Assembly (NCBI GenBank): GCA_040954595.2
Contig: CM082576.2
Location: forward strand, 10,478,001-10,542,000
Direction: 5' to 3'
Source: Balanoglossus misakiensis
Taxonomy: Eukaryota; Hemichordata
DNA: 64,000 bases
The position numbers were made by a program, and so were the translations under genes. This document shows positions 24,301-39,300 of this stretch, in pieces (positions within the stretch are counted from its first letter, which is position 1; each line of letters begins with the position of its first letter). The notes beneath the pieces were generated by a model. The model was not told where the DNA came from and searched no databases. It saw only the letters and a list, made by a program, of their open reading frames with translations.

Positions 24301-27300
24301 TCCAACTTTGATCATTGAAAAACAGCGGGATTGGACCAAAATTCTGCTGATGAAAGGTTAAAATGTTGCTCCTTGCGCCCCACGGTTATGGAGTCTGAAT
24401 TTGACGGGCTACTGCGTGGTGAGGAATGTGCAGTGCATGTCAACATGTTCCATTTTCTTTTGTGTATGACATGTGTCATAACTGTCCACAGATAATGAAT
24501 CCATCCACCACAGGCACGATTAGTTGACATTGAACATGATTTTTAATACACAAGTGACATTTCCCTTAAAGGAAAGCGTGGGCCTTATTAAACATGTACG
24601 TCATAGTTCAAAATAATCGTGTTTCAGTTAAGTCCTCTCTATTGAAATGTGTTTTTGTTCCTGTTTCTTGTGGTAACCTGTTATTGCGTGTGATAACCTA
24701 TTAGTGTTGAACTTGGTGAAACACGCTGAATCCGTACAAGTGTACCCAGCAAGTTCAGATCCCGAGTTTGTGAATTGATGCCATCATAGTGCAGAAGATG
24801 TACCTGCCAGTACGTCCAAACCCGGTTTACAGCTGTGCATCAGTATTAAAGCATTTCAAGGGGCTCAACACTGTCAGTGATGGCACATTCATCTAATCCC
24901 TGCTCTCGTTAGAATGTTTGCTGTGTTTTTTTTTAATTCATTCATTTTTAAAGATAGCACAGTGTTTTTGAAACCCACACCAAGTGTGACGTCAGAATTG
25001 AAGCTTCTAGGTGTGTAAGGTACAGTGAAACACTGTGTGTGGAAATGACATTTGAGAAAAATTAAACCATCTGCCATCGGGGGTGGGGTGGGAGTGGGGG
25101 GTTGCTTCCCTATGAAATTCACCACACTCGCCATCACCGGATACATAATACATCAATGATCAACTTCTGACATTTCACAGCTTTGTCCTTCGTTATTTGA
25201 CTCTGTGAGTTTTTGAAACACTTGAATGTGCAAGTCTGGACGCACTGCATCCACTGGCCATCTGTTGCAACCAGGATCAATTAGTACACCAGTGTAAATT
25301 GTGTGAATTTGCACTCTGCACAAAGTCACCGGCTTACATCCAACGGAAATCAGATTAAAATCTAATATATTTGCCCCATTGATTTTTCGGCAAATTATGA
25401 GGGTAATTTGGAATGCACCCGTGACAGCCCAACAAAGGCATTTTGTGTGCATTAACCTTTGGAAATGTTTGCAGAATGTTACTGGTGGAAGTTCACGCAT
25501 AACGTGATACTGGCTTTTAGTAATGTCATATGCTGCCATAGGTGTCAGACCGTGGAATTGTAAAGCTGTTACCGGCAGTACTGGGATCTCGTCAGAGGAT
25601 AGGCTTTCAGCAGAAGTGTGATTGGCACTTCACTATATCATCATTCATCACAGCGCCAACATTATTTTTGCTCGCATCATCAACAGAGACCGTATCTCTG
25701 AGCGTATTAATAATGTACTGGCCAATATTTTTCATATTTGTGGTCTTTGTTTTAGGCCATGTGGACATAGTCTCAGTGGTATAATTAGTGGATTAGGCGC
25801 CGTGCGTCCATCCTTGATACAGCTTCAACATGAAGTATACAATTGCCACATCCAGCCTACCGGTAGCTGGGATATATAACGACACAATGTTACATGGTAG
25901 AGTATCAAAAGTGGTAATAACAATAAAATAAATTAAAATATAAAGAAGTACTAATCTATTTTTATCACATATTTTTCCTTCTGCTGAAGGCATCGTAAAT
26001 ATACCTGCAGTATCATAATATTTTTGTCATTGGCATTTTTGAAATAAACAAAAACAAAGAAGTCGTGATTGGATGAGTAAATATTTTTGGCCTTGCTTAA
26101 TCTCCCGGGGATTCATGAGAGACAAAATTAACCCAAGGTCTACTGTTTGAGGTCAGAAAAACAGAGTTATCGTGATTTGGTAAGCACATTGGCTTCTACA
26201 AAACTGGCTGTTTGTTGTTTGCGGAAACGATGAGGGTATTCGTTGTTTAATTTTAGTCATTCATCGTTCCACTGACGTCTTCATTGAAATCCTGAATTTT
26301 TTTTTTCCACGAGCACCTTGAGCGTGGAAAGTTCGAACTGTCTGCGACCAGGTGATGTAAGCGTTCTAAATCCCGTTGCTCGTCATATGTGCCTTAGATT
26401 CGAGGACATCTTCAACTTGTTTACAAGTCAGTCCCTGGTGTTTGATTCTTGTTGAAGCTATATTATCTCTAACTGCTTAATGGTTTGTCAGAATTTTCTT
26501 TAAGGCAGTACGTGCCTTGTACATCACAGCCTTACACCTTTTCTCATATTTGGCCCAATGCAACATAGATTACTAGTACTCCTTGTTAAAGTTGAGGATA
26601 AAAATTGCAAATGAGAGAGAAAAACTGTCTCGACCGGACCGCGGAAGATTTCAGTTTTTTTGACAGAATTTGTGTGCATTTGGAACTGCTTGTGTTTTCG
26701 TAACACAAATAATAACCTTGTAGTTTGAAGAACGAAAAATGTGTTTTTTCTTCTTCTATTTTTAAAAGACCTTTTGTACAGTGGTCAACATGCAGTCTTC
26801 ACCTAGGCCCCTGAGATATGATGTGTCTCAATATACCAGGGTGCCATGGCAACCCGGCATACGTGTAAGCATGTTGAACACAACAGTGGCCTTCCTCTTG
26901 TTGCCAATTAGTGACAGTTTACACTCATTTGTCGTGAACTCTTGGCTATTTCGTATTTGTGACTCGGGGCTGGTCAGTCCACTCTCCAGAATCCCGTAGG
27001 ATTTTTCAGTAAAATGTTTCCATGCATGGATGAAGTTTCTTAGATACCGTGCAGTGTTCTTTTTTTTTTTGCAGAAATTTGCTTTGCAATGGTCCTAGAG
27101 ATGGTCTGATGAATATCTGTTCCAATTTTGATGCACAGTGAAATTTTGTCATCTTTTGACCAAAAAAAAAAAAATCTGTTCATCTGAAATGTATTGTCCA
27201 GTTGTTTGAAATTTGGTTTTGAATGTTCCTCAAGCGTTTGGTCACTGCCGATTTAATTAACAAGAATACGCTGGCGTTTATTCTCAATTTAAGTAGCGTG

Positions 27301-30300
27301 AACTGCAAGACCTTTTGTTAACTTTTAATCTTGTATTGGGTTGTCAGCGCATTGTTTCCAGCTGGGGCGTGGGAGCATGATATTGACGTATTTAAAAAGA
27401 TAATGGCTGAAAGAGGTGTACAAACAGGCAGCTTTGATCGCTTGTATATGTCGTTCTTGCCCACATCTACATTTTTATGAAACGCAATGATGGATGTTAC
27501 TGGTACTTAGCCACTATGCAAAAATCACGTATGTTTGTGTTCATGTGTCATGCATGTACATGTTCTGAAATCTGTTTCCTACAAACTGTGAATATATTTT
27601 GCATCAGCTGATATTATTATTATTAAAACTTTATTTCGGACTCATGGTCCATATTACAGTAAGACTGATTAGGTGAAAGGGAAAAAAAAAATTACATAGT
27701 TACATATCTAGATTACAAAAAGAAGCTTACTCCATATTTTTCTTAACGTTATAATTCTGAAGATTAATTGTAAAATGGGTCGGGGGAAGGGGGGGGGGGA
27801 GAAGAAAGCGCATCCCAGTCTGATGAGTGTTTAATAAATACCTGAAGGTGATGATCCTTAAAGGGTTTATCTAATGAAAAGGACTGAGAAATGTAAATAT
27901 TGCCAAATCCCCCCCCCCCCCCTCTATGGTAGATGGACCGATATAGAAATTTGTCCCTCAGTGGACAGTAAGGCATTGAGGACCTGTTGCTAATGTTTTA
28001 TGTGACAGCTAAAGTGCCCATATACTTGACATTAAAACAAGTAATCCCTTAATCCTGCACTGTGTTTTTAAACTTTAAAAATAGAACCATAAGAGAAATG
28101 CGAATTGGATATATGCTATTGTGTTTTGTTGAAGGTTTTTTGGGGGCAGCTTGTTTTCTCTATGTTCCAAGTTTGCATCTGGGTTGCAAGCTGTGGTTTG
28201 TTTTTAATAATCGAACATGGATTTGCTCGGGGTTGGGGTTGGGGGGGGGGGGGGCGCTTCGTGTATCTCCACAAGGGGTTTCTGCTCTTTGGGTGTTTTC
28301 CCTGTTGAGCTGAGAGATGCCACTACAAATGTATGTTGTACGAACAAAATGTACCCGGTGTTTTCACTACAAGAGAGACTGTGAGAAGATGCTGGTTGGA
28401 GACAGGGTTAACAAGTGTGCAAGTCATGATTCCAGGAAGTCAACATTAATCAAAATACAGCCTGGTAGATGATACGTTTAAAATTAGAGATGTTGATTTT
28501 TTTAGGTAAACGTCGGCACATACATGTATACCAGCAAAAGTTGCACTGTTTTTGTGTTAAGTTCCTCCATCCTGCTTTTGGATATACATGTAAGCCAATA
28601 AAACATACGTGGCAAGCATCCTGACTCCAGACTTGTACTGGTACATGTGAAACTGGTGTAGCTGTGGTTGGACAGAATAGAGTAATCGAGTTGCCTTTCA
28701 ATTTTAATTCTCTAAATGTTATATTGAGTCAACTGATCTAGAGAATTTGGGGAACTCGTGTTTAATAATGGACACCCTCAGCTGTTTGCTTCCCCCCCCC
28801 CCCCAGCATTTGTTTACGTTTGTGTTGATTTCTGAAAAAGAACACATCCATCAGTGTTGCGTCAGTTTCAGGGGTGCACACACCTGCAGATGTCTTTTTG
28901 TTTGAAGTCTTTTTTTTTCTGATTGGTTTCGTGAATTGGTGTCAAGTTTCAAGAGTGAAGTCCAGGTTTTCTTTTTCCCTGACCGGCAAACAAAAGGAGG
29001 GAGTGGCCGTTTTTTGTCGTTTGGAGAAACTCGCGCTTTCAGTTTGTGAAATGAACATTGTTGGCCAAGGTCAGAGACAAAGGATCGCTCTGATGCTTGT
29101 TGCCCCAAGGATGTCTTGGAAAGGGAGGGGGGGGGGGGTGAGGCTGTGTGTGTTTCTCATCCCGGCCGCTGCAACAATATTCTGTATTATTGTGGTGCGC
29201 GTATTGTATTACCAGTAGGAAACTGCCAAAATAAAATTCACACACACACTGGCACAATAAAACAGGCCTTACCCTAGTGTGACAAACTCAAGGTTGGGGC
29301 ACCTCTGTGAAAATTTGTGGTAGCTTTTTGAAAATGCACATCAAGTAAGCAGGCGTCTCACATTTCTGTCACCATTTACTGTTCATTTGTTTTGAGGTCC
29401 AGGCCAGGAGATGGAGGCTGAAGATTTGTTTTTCATTCAGCATAAAATGTTCCGATGTGTAGTTGGCACAGAAGGATATCAAGAGGAGATAATAGGAGGA
29501 CTTTGCTTCAAAGTCAAAGAAGCGAACTGCCCCTTCTAAACAAAGAACTTGAACCTATGTGCTGAGCTGGGAACTGCCACTATGTGATTTATGTATTGTC
29601 AGAAACTTTGAGTATTGTGGAATGCAACCAAAATGACCATGTCATTTGACGTAACGGTCATTCGACAGAAACTTCAGAAAGAAAACTTTCAAACTCTCAT
29701 TCATGTTGCAGTTGTACAAGGGGACCGAATATACATACATGTATACATGTACATTGATCTTTTTCTTGGTGTACACATCAGCTCTCGATGTGTTTCTGTG
29801 TGCCTCTATGCGCTCCTGTCAGACCCGCAACTTAAAAAAAAGCAGGTCGTAGTGACTGAACCTCTCCATCTGTTTCTTGTTCCAGTTCATTTCATTTCCG
29901 ATGTGCCGTGTCATCTTGGCAGAAGCCAAATGAAGCTCCTCTGTTTGGCGTTTGTGTTTGTATTTGTGTTTGTCTGTAATCCCTTAATCAGATCACTCAT
30001 TGCACTCAGTCTGTGGCAGATGATCATTGACAGTGAAATCTACACAAACAGCTGGAGAAACATTGTGCAACAGAGATGCGTATTGCTTTCCTTTTGAAAC
30101 GTTCGCAACAAAGAAAAAGAAGCTGTCACAGCTGGCTGCACTGCACTCGGCTTTCAGCTTCAAGGTCAAGTTCAATTGAAATGAGCTGGGGCTCCCATGT
30201 TTATCTGACTCTTATAAGAAAGAAGTCAGTCAGGAGAGAAGAATTTGGTATAAATGGGGTATTGTCTTCCATTGCTGTTGGCAGATGATGCTTGAACCCT

Positions 30301-33300
30301 TAACAATTCCGCCATGTGGTGAAATTATTTTAAAGGCCCGTACACAGTTCCAGGGTAGCACTTCTTGCTGCCAGCTCCCGACCGAGATAGCAAAACTAAC
30401 CAAGCAAACGCATGGAGTGTTGTGAGTCTTATGACAATCTGGTGGATTTTCTGGTCTAAGTGCATTATACATACACACTGTAAAACGGGAATTTTCGTGA
30501 CTATTCATTATTGCATTTTTTTGGCTTTTGCTAAGTTCACGAAAATTGATCATTCGCGAAAATTTCCCATTTTACAGTAGATATACACACATACAAAAAA
30601 ACAAACAAACAAACAAATAAACAAACACACGCACACACCACATTGTGTGAGTTTGATTAGCTTTCATGATGGGTAGTGTCGAGATTTGATCAAGTTGAGT
30701 TTGTAACTATATAACTGACACACTGAGAATAGTTTTTGATCAACTTTATATGTACAAGCAACAGGTGTTTATAACAGTTTCTAACACATGGATCAGGAAG
30801 AATACATGTACAGTATCCACAGGAAGAGATTTCTGAGAGTAAAGATTCAAGAAGAGGAGTCAAGAGAACTATTTGTATTATTGTCATATGAAACTCAACT
30901 TCTTAAGTCATCATGATTAAAATCTGAATCCTGCTGAGTCTGACTTCCTGCTGTTCTCCTCCCTAGGTGCTTTAAGGGTAAAAAAATGATGCGGTGATAT
31001 TTAGCAGTACGATGCATCGAACCGCTGTAGCTGTGAGGCACGGGCAGTAAATTAATAAACAGGATATTGGTATTTCAGCATTTCCAATATGTATTCGTTG
31101 TGGAGAAGAAAGCAGAAATGACAGCCAGGCTGTGATGAAGCCGTCTACCGGCAGGGTTCAATTAAAGGGTAGCTTTACCTGTGACCAGAAACTTGGTGGG
31201 GGGGGGGGGATGACATTATGTGGGGCATGGGTTTTAAAATATGATGCAGGAAGCTCAGTCATGATTTGTGGATGGGTTGTGTGGGTGTGCACTTTGTCCT
31301 TTGATTGTTGTCGAAATATGGTGGACAAGTACATGTACAGTGAAGGTTCTATTCTGTGCACAGAATGGAAAGAGTTTGTTTGCTTGGATGGAGTTTGGGT
31401 ATACGTAGCTGCGTTCTGCGCTGGCACACGTTTCATGGAGTGGAGAAGTCCTAACTCTCGCTCATGGTCCTCCCGGATCAAAATGTCATGAAACCCGAGA
31501 AAAGGGTCTCCCACGGTTTTCATGAAAACATGGCGCATGTTATCGATAAAAAATTAATGCGTGGTAATGATTACAAAATAGAGAGCAGAACAGCCAGTTT
31601 AACGTGCACTGTAAACAAAGTTTACCGAGAGAGCATCCTAAAAAATGATGCGATCTCTTGAATGCTGATGATGCTTCCTAGTCCTAGTGCCCTATAAGCA
31701 GTCAACCAGTAAGAGAGAGAGGAGGGAAAGATGTTAATTTGACAATTGAAGCCTGCAGAGAATGTGCGTGAAAGACAAAATTTGATGTCATTATTACACA
31801 GAATTTTATCAGTTCATTGACAAATATTTGTAGCTTTTCTGCTGGGGGAAACACTACACTTCATTGTATTGCACGCAGAGCCGTTCATTAGACTTTGAGC
31901 AAACACTCTGCTGGGTATGATAAAATTAATCATCGGGGCATTTTGATGTGGATCCACTCAGAACGTGAATTTGATTAGTCGCGCCTTTTTAATTTTTCGC
32001 CGGAGATGGATGCGGTTTCATCTGGTAAAAGACTCGAGCACTGCATCAAAGTTTAATACTAAATCCGGCTATAATGTTGTTTTTGAGCACTTTTAAGTTT
32101 TCTCAAAGTAATAACATGAAATTGAAACCTCATAAAATATAATCGACAGCTGCTTGTACATCAGCGAAGCAGAAAACAGTCACTATAAAAAAAAGCCAGA
32201 CATATCCAGGGCTGCCTTCAACCCAAAATCCCCGAAAAAAATATATTTGTTTTCGTAAATTAAGCGCAAGATTTACGACCCATGTCTGAATTTGCTTTTT
32301 TTCTGCAAAGTTGCTGCGCAGGATTAAAGGTATACGGTCACCTATGCAAATTTAACCACAGTCACCACGGAATATTAAAATACCAGCATGGCCAATCACA
32401 GATTTTCAGTAGGTGGCATGCTTGAAAAAAGTGGTTTTTTGAACACTAAGGCACGCCCTGTTGACCATATTCACTGTATAGGCATGTGTGACCATATACA
32501 TGTACTACTGTATGTACATGTACCTTTATTATAAATGAGGAAATTTCTTTATGAGTAAATTCCAAAGCTGTGAGTTGCACAACAGGCCAGATGTAGGGGT
32601 GTGTGTTATTCCACGGTGAAGGTGAAGGGGGGAAAATCCTTTGAAGAACTGCTGTTTTTTGTTCCGCATGCGGGGTTCAAAATATCTGAACGTTAAAATA
32701 ATTACTTTATATATTAGAAGACAGAGATTGAGAGGGTTACAGAGATTTGAGACGATGGGAAGTGTATGACTTCTGGTAATATTTTGATGGCTCTAGTTGT
32801 TGATATCATTTTTCATTTCCTAATTACAAATAATCATGCCCAGGAATAAGTAGAAATGAGACGAGTCATCCCTAGTATTATTACTGTCCTATTAGATTGC
32901 TGTGCCCCCCCCCCCAATTATAATTGAGTCTGGCCAGGTTGCTTTTCCGGTACACGTGATCAGGGGCTTCTCTCAAGAACCGGTTGATAAATTAATGAAA
33001 TTGATGCTGCCTTTAGTTTTTTTTTTTTTGGTATTCATTTAATTTAGACATTGTTCGCAATTATGCCTGACCAAAGAATCGTTTTGTCGTTTATATATAT
33101 TTAGTTCAATAATGTAATTTGAAAAAATCTGCGGTGGCTTGCAATATGGCGCGCAATACGATACATGCGTCGCTTCGGGGCAAGCGCCCCAAATGCGAAG
33201 TCATATTGTATCATTTCCTGTTGGTTTTTGGTGAATTTATCGCCGAGTCACAGAGCATCACGTTGTCTCTGCAGAAGTTACTGCTCGTTACTGCGGGACT

Positions 33301-36300
33301 GTTGTTTCCTTCGTGGAATGTCGTCCCAGGAAACGGCAACACAAGAGCAATGGACAAGAGAGAAAAGAAAATGCCGTAAAAAAATAAAATTAGCGCTGTG
33401 AAGTTATGCTGTAAGGGCCGATATCGAAAACTGGTCGCAGAAATTCAATTCATCACCCAAACAGTCGGTTGCGGGGTTTGTTTTGACATAGGATGTGAAA
33501 TTTAACAACGCCCCAGCCAACCTTCAACAGGCAACACCTTTAATGCGCCCTGCTGTGTGTGTGTGTTTCTTTCAAATTCCTTCGGGTGCAGTGCAGCAGG
33601 CTTCATTAGGGACTAAAAAAATGACAAAATTGAAAAACCACAAACAGGACTGCAAGCTCTGTCACAGCGTGAATTCCGAGATCTACCCCCGACTTTCATT
33701 ACGGGCCGGTTGATTTACGCCTATTTACGCGACGTTTAACGGTGAGCAGGTAATGAAGAGGGACGTGTAATTTAGATTGCAAAGGTTCCTTTTACCGTAA
33801 ATGCCTACTGACTCACAATGCCGATGTATCCTCGTATTTCACAATCGCAATAAAAAAAGGGGGGAAAGCACAATCAAGGCTGGCAGGTGAAGGCGGAACG
33901 GAAAATTGCTCCTGTAACTATGATGTGGTTTGACAGAAACCGGGTTTATTCTGTTGGTTCATGGTCACATGTACATGTATGGGGAGCCGTGTGTGTGTCT
34001 GTGTGTGACTATGTCTGTGTGTCTGACTCTGTGTATGTACACAAATATGCATGCCTCAGTATGCTTTGATGGTTGTGTGAGACCATATGTGCACATATGC
34101 TCACTGTTTACCCCTGTAAAAATGCCATCATACATTACTTAGCCTTTCATTTAAACTACAAGAACGCTGTTTTAACATGACTTTGTACATGTCTACAGCG
34201 CTAGCGACATTTAATTGATGATGTATTCAGCTCCAACTGCAATTTTTTTGTCTTCAAACTTCTCGAGCAGGAATGCCTCATTCCCTGGTGAAATGCACCG
34301 GTTTTACTTTACAGTTCAAAAATTGTGAGCAAGAATGAATTATTTTCAGCAAATTTCATATGGGGTCATAATGTATTGTGAAAAGAGAATATTTTTTTAA
34401 ATTTCTTTATGGGAGACTTTTTTTTCCCTCCTTCAAACCTGTGGTAGATAAATTCAGGGGTAATTGACGCATCTGGTCGGCAATGAAAAAAGAAAACCCG
34501 CATCAATACATCTTCTGTGCTATTTTAATTTCAGTGGAAACGTTTTCCCCCGTTGCCCTGGTAATGTCGATCCCATCTGGTGTTCAGCTCTGAAGACGTG
34601 ACAATTGAGGAAATTAAAAAATAGGCGGCAGAAGTTAAATTTGCGTGCTAATCCAGAAAATCTGTATAATTGTGGAGGGGGGAGGGAGAGGGGTGAATAC
34701 CGTGGGTGGGGTGTAGGGTGGGGGCAGTTAGGGATGTCTTGTCAAGAGTCAATGACCAAAGGCCTCTGCCACAAGGGAAGTATTTTCTATGTTGTTTGTT
34801 CATTCTACGGGTTTACATGTACTTATTTTGTACTTATTTTTTTTTTTAATTCAAAATTGGTGCATTATTAAACTGAGTCATTGTTAATTCTTTGTCCATG
34901 ACCAATTGAAAAGGTACCTAAGTACAAAAAGTTGTCCTGAAATATTTTTGTAAAAACAAATGGAGTGGCAGAATCGAGAGAGTCTTTTGTTTCTGTTGAA
35001 TTCCTAGCAGTGGAAAGTTAGGAAGAGAGAGACCGAGAGAGCGAACATGTATCAGACATGTACAGGACAGGATTTTTGTCAGGACAGTTTTAAACAGTAG
35101 CTTCCGCCAGAAACAGTCATGCTGCAATGCATTGAATGAAGGTCATGGATGAGAGGCACCATGAGCGACCCGTGTCTGCCCAAACACGTCCAATAAAAGC
35201 GTGGAGGGATGGGAATACCGAGAACTGATGATGCAAGAAATTTGGAACGCAGATTGGTCAACAAAGAATTGTACCACATGTGTGTACATGTGAAGCCATC
35301 ATTAAGTGTTCATCAAATACTGTTTAATTCCAGTTGTAAGAGTTTAGCAGCTGATTACCCCGAGGTACTTACCGTCTCACACGGACAGATAAACACATAC
35401 ACAGATGCACATACACACTCAAACAGATGCAGAGGAATTTTTTCAATGAGTTGCATGACTAGCATCTTGTGATAAAAAAAACTTGATAAAAAATCATGTC
35501 GAACAAGATGTGCTGACGGCCTCAAATTTATACAGCCATGCAGGGCACGAAGAAAGCTGTGGCCACAAGAAACCAGAGAAATGCACAATATTTCAACAGG
35601 AGAACATTTTTTTTATGTTTTATTGTGCTTGCATCCACATTGCATGACTTCAGTTCTGCACAGTTCCTCTGCCCTTGGAACCCTGCAGTTGTTGGCATGC
35701 AACATGTTTTTTTTTTTCTTGCGGGTCGGGATTTGTTAAGTGGCTATGGAAACGTTTCATTGGATCGCAGGAATTAGATCTGTGTATATTAAGTTGTTGA
35801 TATTAAAATTCCAAGTAAAAAATTACAAGAAAACCAGTTAATAGGAAAAAAAAAGATCCTGCTGAGTTTATTGGGCTGCTTTGAAGACCTGTAATGGAAT
35901 AAACATGATGGGACAAGTCGACTGATGAAACCATTGTGACGATGTGAAGTTCTATCTGTCTTAGTTAGGTGTTTAGACCGTTATTTTTAGAAGTTGACGT
36001 ACACTTCCCCCATTTATGATCTGTTTCCATTGTCTGCGCTAAGTGATACAGGCCATTTTCACTTTTTCTTAATGAAGTATTTTGAAAGCCCCTGAATGGC
36101 TATATCGGAAATAGACACGTCGTTAGTTGAAATGGATGCAGGATGATCAAATTTCTTCACCGTGTGTTGATATATTTGCAGTTACCCCCTCCATCACATG
36201 TTTTTAGCTACTAATTCATATTTCACGGCCATTGTGGAAATTGACAGTCTCTTTCAAACGCGATTGACAGGGTTAGTTTTGTAAAAAAATGCAATTATTT

Positions 36301-39300
36301 TATGAATATCCTCGCTTGGGAAAAAGTGGAATTTTTACCATGATGCAGGCGCTCAAGTGTGTAATTTGTTCATCCCCTCCCCCCCCCAAAAAAAAAAATC
36401 AATTTAAAATCATGTTGTCAGAGCTGACTTAGGTTCGAACTGGGGATGGCAGATTCCATCATACTTTTACAGAGAACAGCATTCTGATACTCAAACGACA
36501 CATAATCATATTCAGCAGAAAAAGTAAGTCTTTCGGTCATCCTTCCTCCCTGTTCTTTTCATACCCATCTGTGTGTTGCCATAGTAACAGAGCTCTGAAA
36601 AAAAAAGTCATGGCTGTTGGTGGGATTTTTCATGGATTGTGCACAGTTCAACTGATCAGTTTGAGAGATAGAATTCCGACCTGCAAAATGTAGCATTTTG
36701 CCCCGTCGGTGAAATTCTCTAAAAGAAATTTCATAAAAGGGTACCCCACTTCTACCCCACTTGTCGTGAAGGTATGCCTGCACATTAAAAAAAGTAGAAC
36801 ACACACAACAGATACATCCAAGCGCTTTTGCATTTACCAGGCTGTTGTCGAGCAAGGCCCATGGCTCGGGGAATTTTTTTATAGTTTTTTGAAAAAGATA
36901 ATTGTTGAATTTGAGATCATTAACTCGGGCCCTGCGGGGATTTGGAAGGGGGTTAAGATTTTGGAATGGAAAGCTGCCACGGGATTTGTGTCATCAATTG
37001 TCGGTGGTCGCTGTACCTCCCTAAGTTTCCCTTCTCTAATTGATGATTTCAGCGTATTTGGAGTTCTGCAGTTGATTTCGGGAATTATCTCAAAAGGATG
37101 TGGTTGAAAAATATCTGCATGTGGCTTCTTCAGAGGGATCAGAAGTAATTCGATGTAAAGAAACGAAAGACACTGACCCAGCACAAGCCCTGTAGTATCA
37201 GTATCTTTCTGCTGTGGAGTGGTGAACGGAACACGGTGAACATTCCGTTTCGCAGACAACCATCTTGAGTTAAGGAATGCACTGGATATTCGTCAACTGC
37301 TTGGAAAAAAATCTGTGCTGTAAAAGCATGTCCATATTGTGACTTATAAATTAACATTTTTTGTGAAAAATTATGAAGTGGCAAACGCCGTATTGTGAAC
37401 TGTCTTTTCTGCACTTTTTACGGAGTATTTATTTTGAAATATTATCATGAATGATAATATTTCACCCAGATTTAGAGACTGAGGAATTTAACCACCCCAC
37501 CCCCAACACAAACATGTCGACTCTCCCTCTCCTCATCAATTGAAGTGTGGATTTTACCCCCTGCAGATCATTTTAAGAAAAAATGACTGATTGACCAAGT
37601 GGCCAGTTGCATGGGTTTGTGCCACCCACCACCAGAACTGTGACCAGAAGGGCCCGTATCTGACCATCTGTGGTCACTTGTAACGAGCAAACATTGGAAT
37701 CGCCAGTGCCTATTGAAACAGAACCAGACTTTGATCTTGAGTGCTACGCATGCGGTTCTGTTATTGTCCAGTTCTATAGCTGCCACTTGACTCTGAAAAG
37801 ACTTTAAACTGGCTGCGTGTGTTGGGAGTGATAATAGAACAAAGAATTCCCAGAGAACCCGCGTGTGGCTTTAAGGTCCATTGTCTCAAATTGGCAGGTC
37901 AGTTGTATGTCAGAACCTAGCAACACCCAAGTAGAACAGAACACTCTGAAGCGAACACTTCCACCGGTATATCAAGAGACAAAAGTTTCTCACAGAGAAC
38001 ACTACATTCATTATAAACCAAGCATTTCCTGTCAGTCACTACAGTACAGAGGACGTTTACATACTTGTAGATCTATTTTTTTTTAATTAGATTCAAAGAT
38101 TATTTTCTAAAGGTTAATTGCGCAGGTGGATGTAACATTATAAAGACACCAGAATTGAAGTGTTCAACCGAGAAGTCAGACCATGGACTAAATTTAATTT
38201 GTCCAGACATAATGAGTGGCATTGTACATAATAACAGTTTTCTGCCTGGAGACAGGCATAATTTGCCCATGCAGAGAAATCCCTGTTAACTAATACGACT
38301 GTCTCTTCTTCTTTTTTTAAAGTCAGGATGGCAAATTAATTTTGATGAGTATCAGAGATGAATTCATCTCTTCTCTCTTCTAGCTCTGGGGTTGATACAA
38401 AGGAGACATCTTAGAAAATGATTACTTGTAATCTTTCTTTTCTTCTGTAATCCCTCCTCGGATTCCCTCCCTCCCCACTCTCTGGGTCAGATTGTCTGAT
38501 GACATCCCCTGGTGTACCCCCATGAAGTAGGTTCTGTATTGTCTCAGTGGCGGTTCAATGCACAGATTGCATTGTCTGTTGTTTTTTTTCTTGGGGAGAG
38601 AGAGTGTAACGGTCATTGGGGGAAAAATGAAGAGGGGGATTATCACTTGAGGAAAAGGGGGGTCGTGTGGATGAACACAAAGCATCAGGCTTTCTCTTTG
38701 TTTGTGGACTAAGACAAACAGAGACAATGGCACCACTTTGCTTCACACGTGCCGAAGAGAGAGAGTTGCGTCTACTTCAGGGTTTCCACACTCCTGGGAA
38801 GTTCCGGAATTTGAAACGACCCCTTTGAAAGTCCGAGGGAAAATGAAATAAACTGTGGGAGGGACATGGAAATTCAAGTGTGCATTATGTGGCATAAATA
38901 AAATATTAACATGGTGACTGCATTGTCACATGAAGATGGCGTTTTTCACCTAGAAATGCGCCATTGAAAAGCAGTGAAAAGAAAATTGGTATTTTGTGTG
39001 GTTTCTGTACTGTACATTTGCTTGTCATAGTCAGATGCAAAGAGACTGGCGTTTGGGCATGTTTTGTTTTTTATTTGAGAAATTCTTTGCAAGAAAAATG
39101 AAAGTAGCTTCGTAGCACAGCAGCACACGCCCTCACCAGCTTTCCTTTGTCCTGTCAGCGTAAAATACTCATTGTATTCATGGGTGTAGCTGATCGTTTG
39201 TGTGTTTGGGATGTGGGTTTGAAGTGGCGAGAGCAAACGAAACTCCTCCTTGTTAATGCTTTAATGATGGGCCTTTTTCAAGAGTGTTTGCTCGTATTTC

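Larger units (their letters stand above)
22727..27600 (+). other. Giant intron, segment A
   Basis: No gene is seen. It holds an 80-bp CpG-containing foldback (23235-23314) and a TTAA-flanked short element (24267-24361). CpG is fairly common at 23.2-24.1 kb and lower afterwards. 26.5-27.2 kb is AT-rich with A and T runs. Confidence 0.6.

Noticed and set aside
29615-30097. 160-codon ORF in the giant intron
   Set aside because: Low-complexity hydrophobic runs from TTTG repeats; no domain and no context supporting expression.
36429-36445. B-box-like GGTTCGAACTGGG
   Set aside because: No matching A box or cloverleaf upstream; not a tRNA gene.
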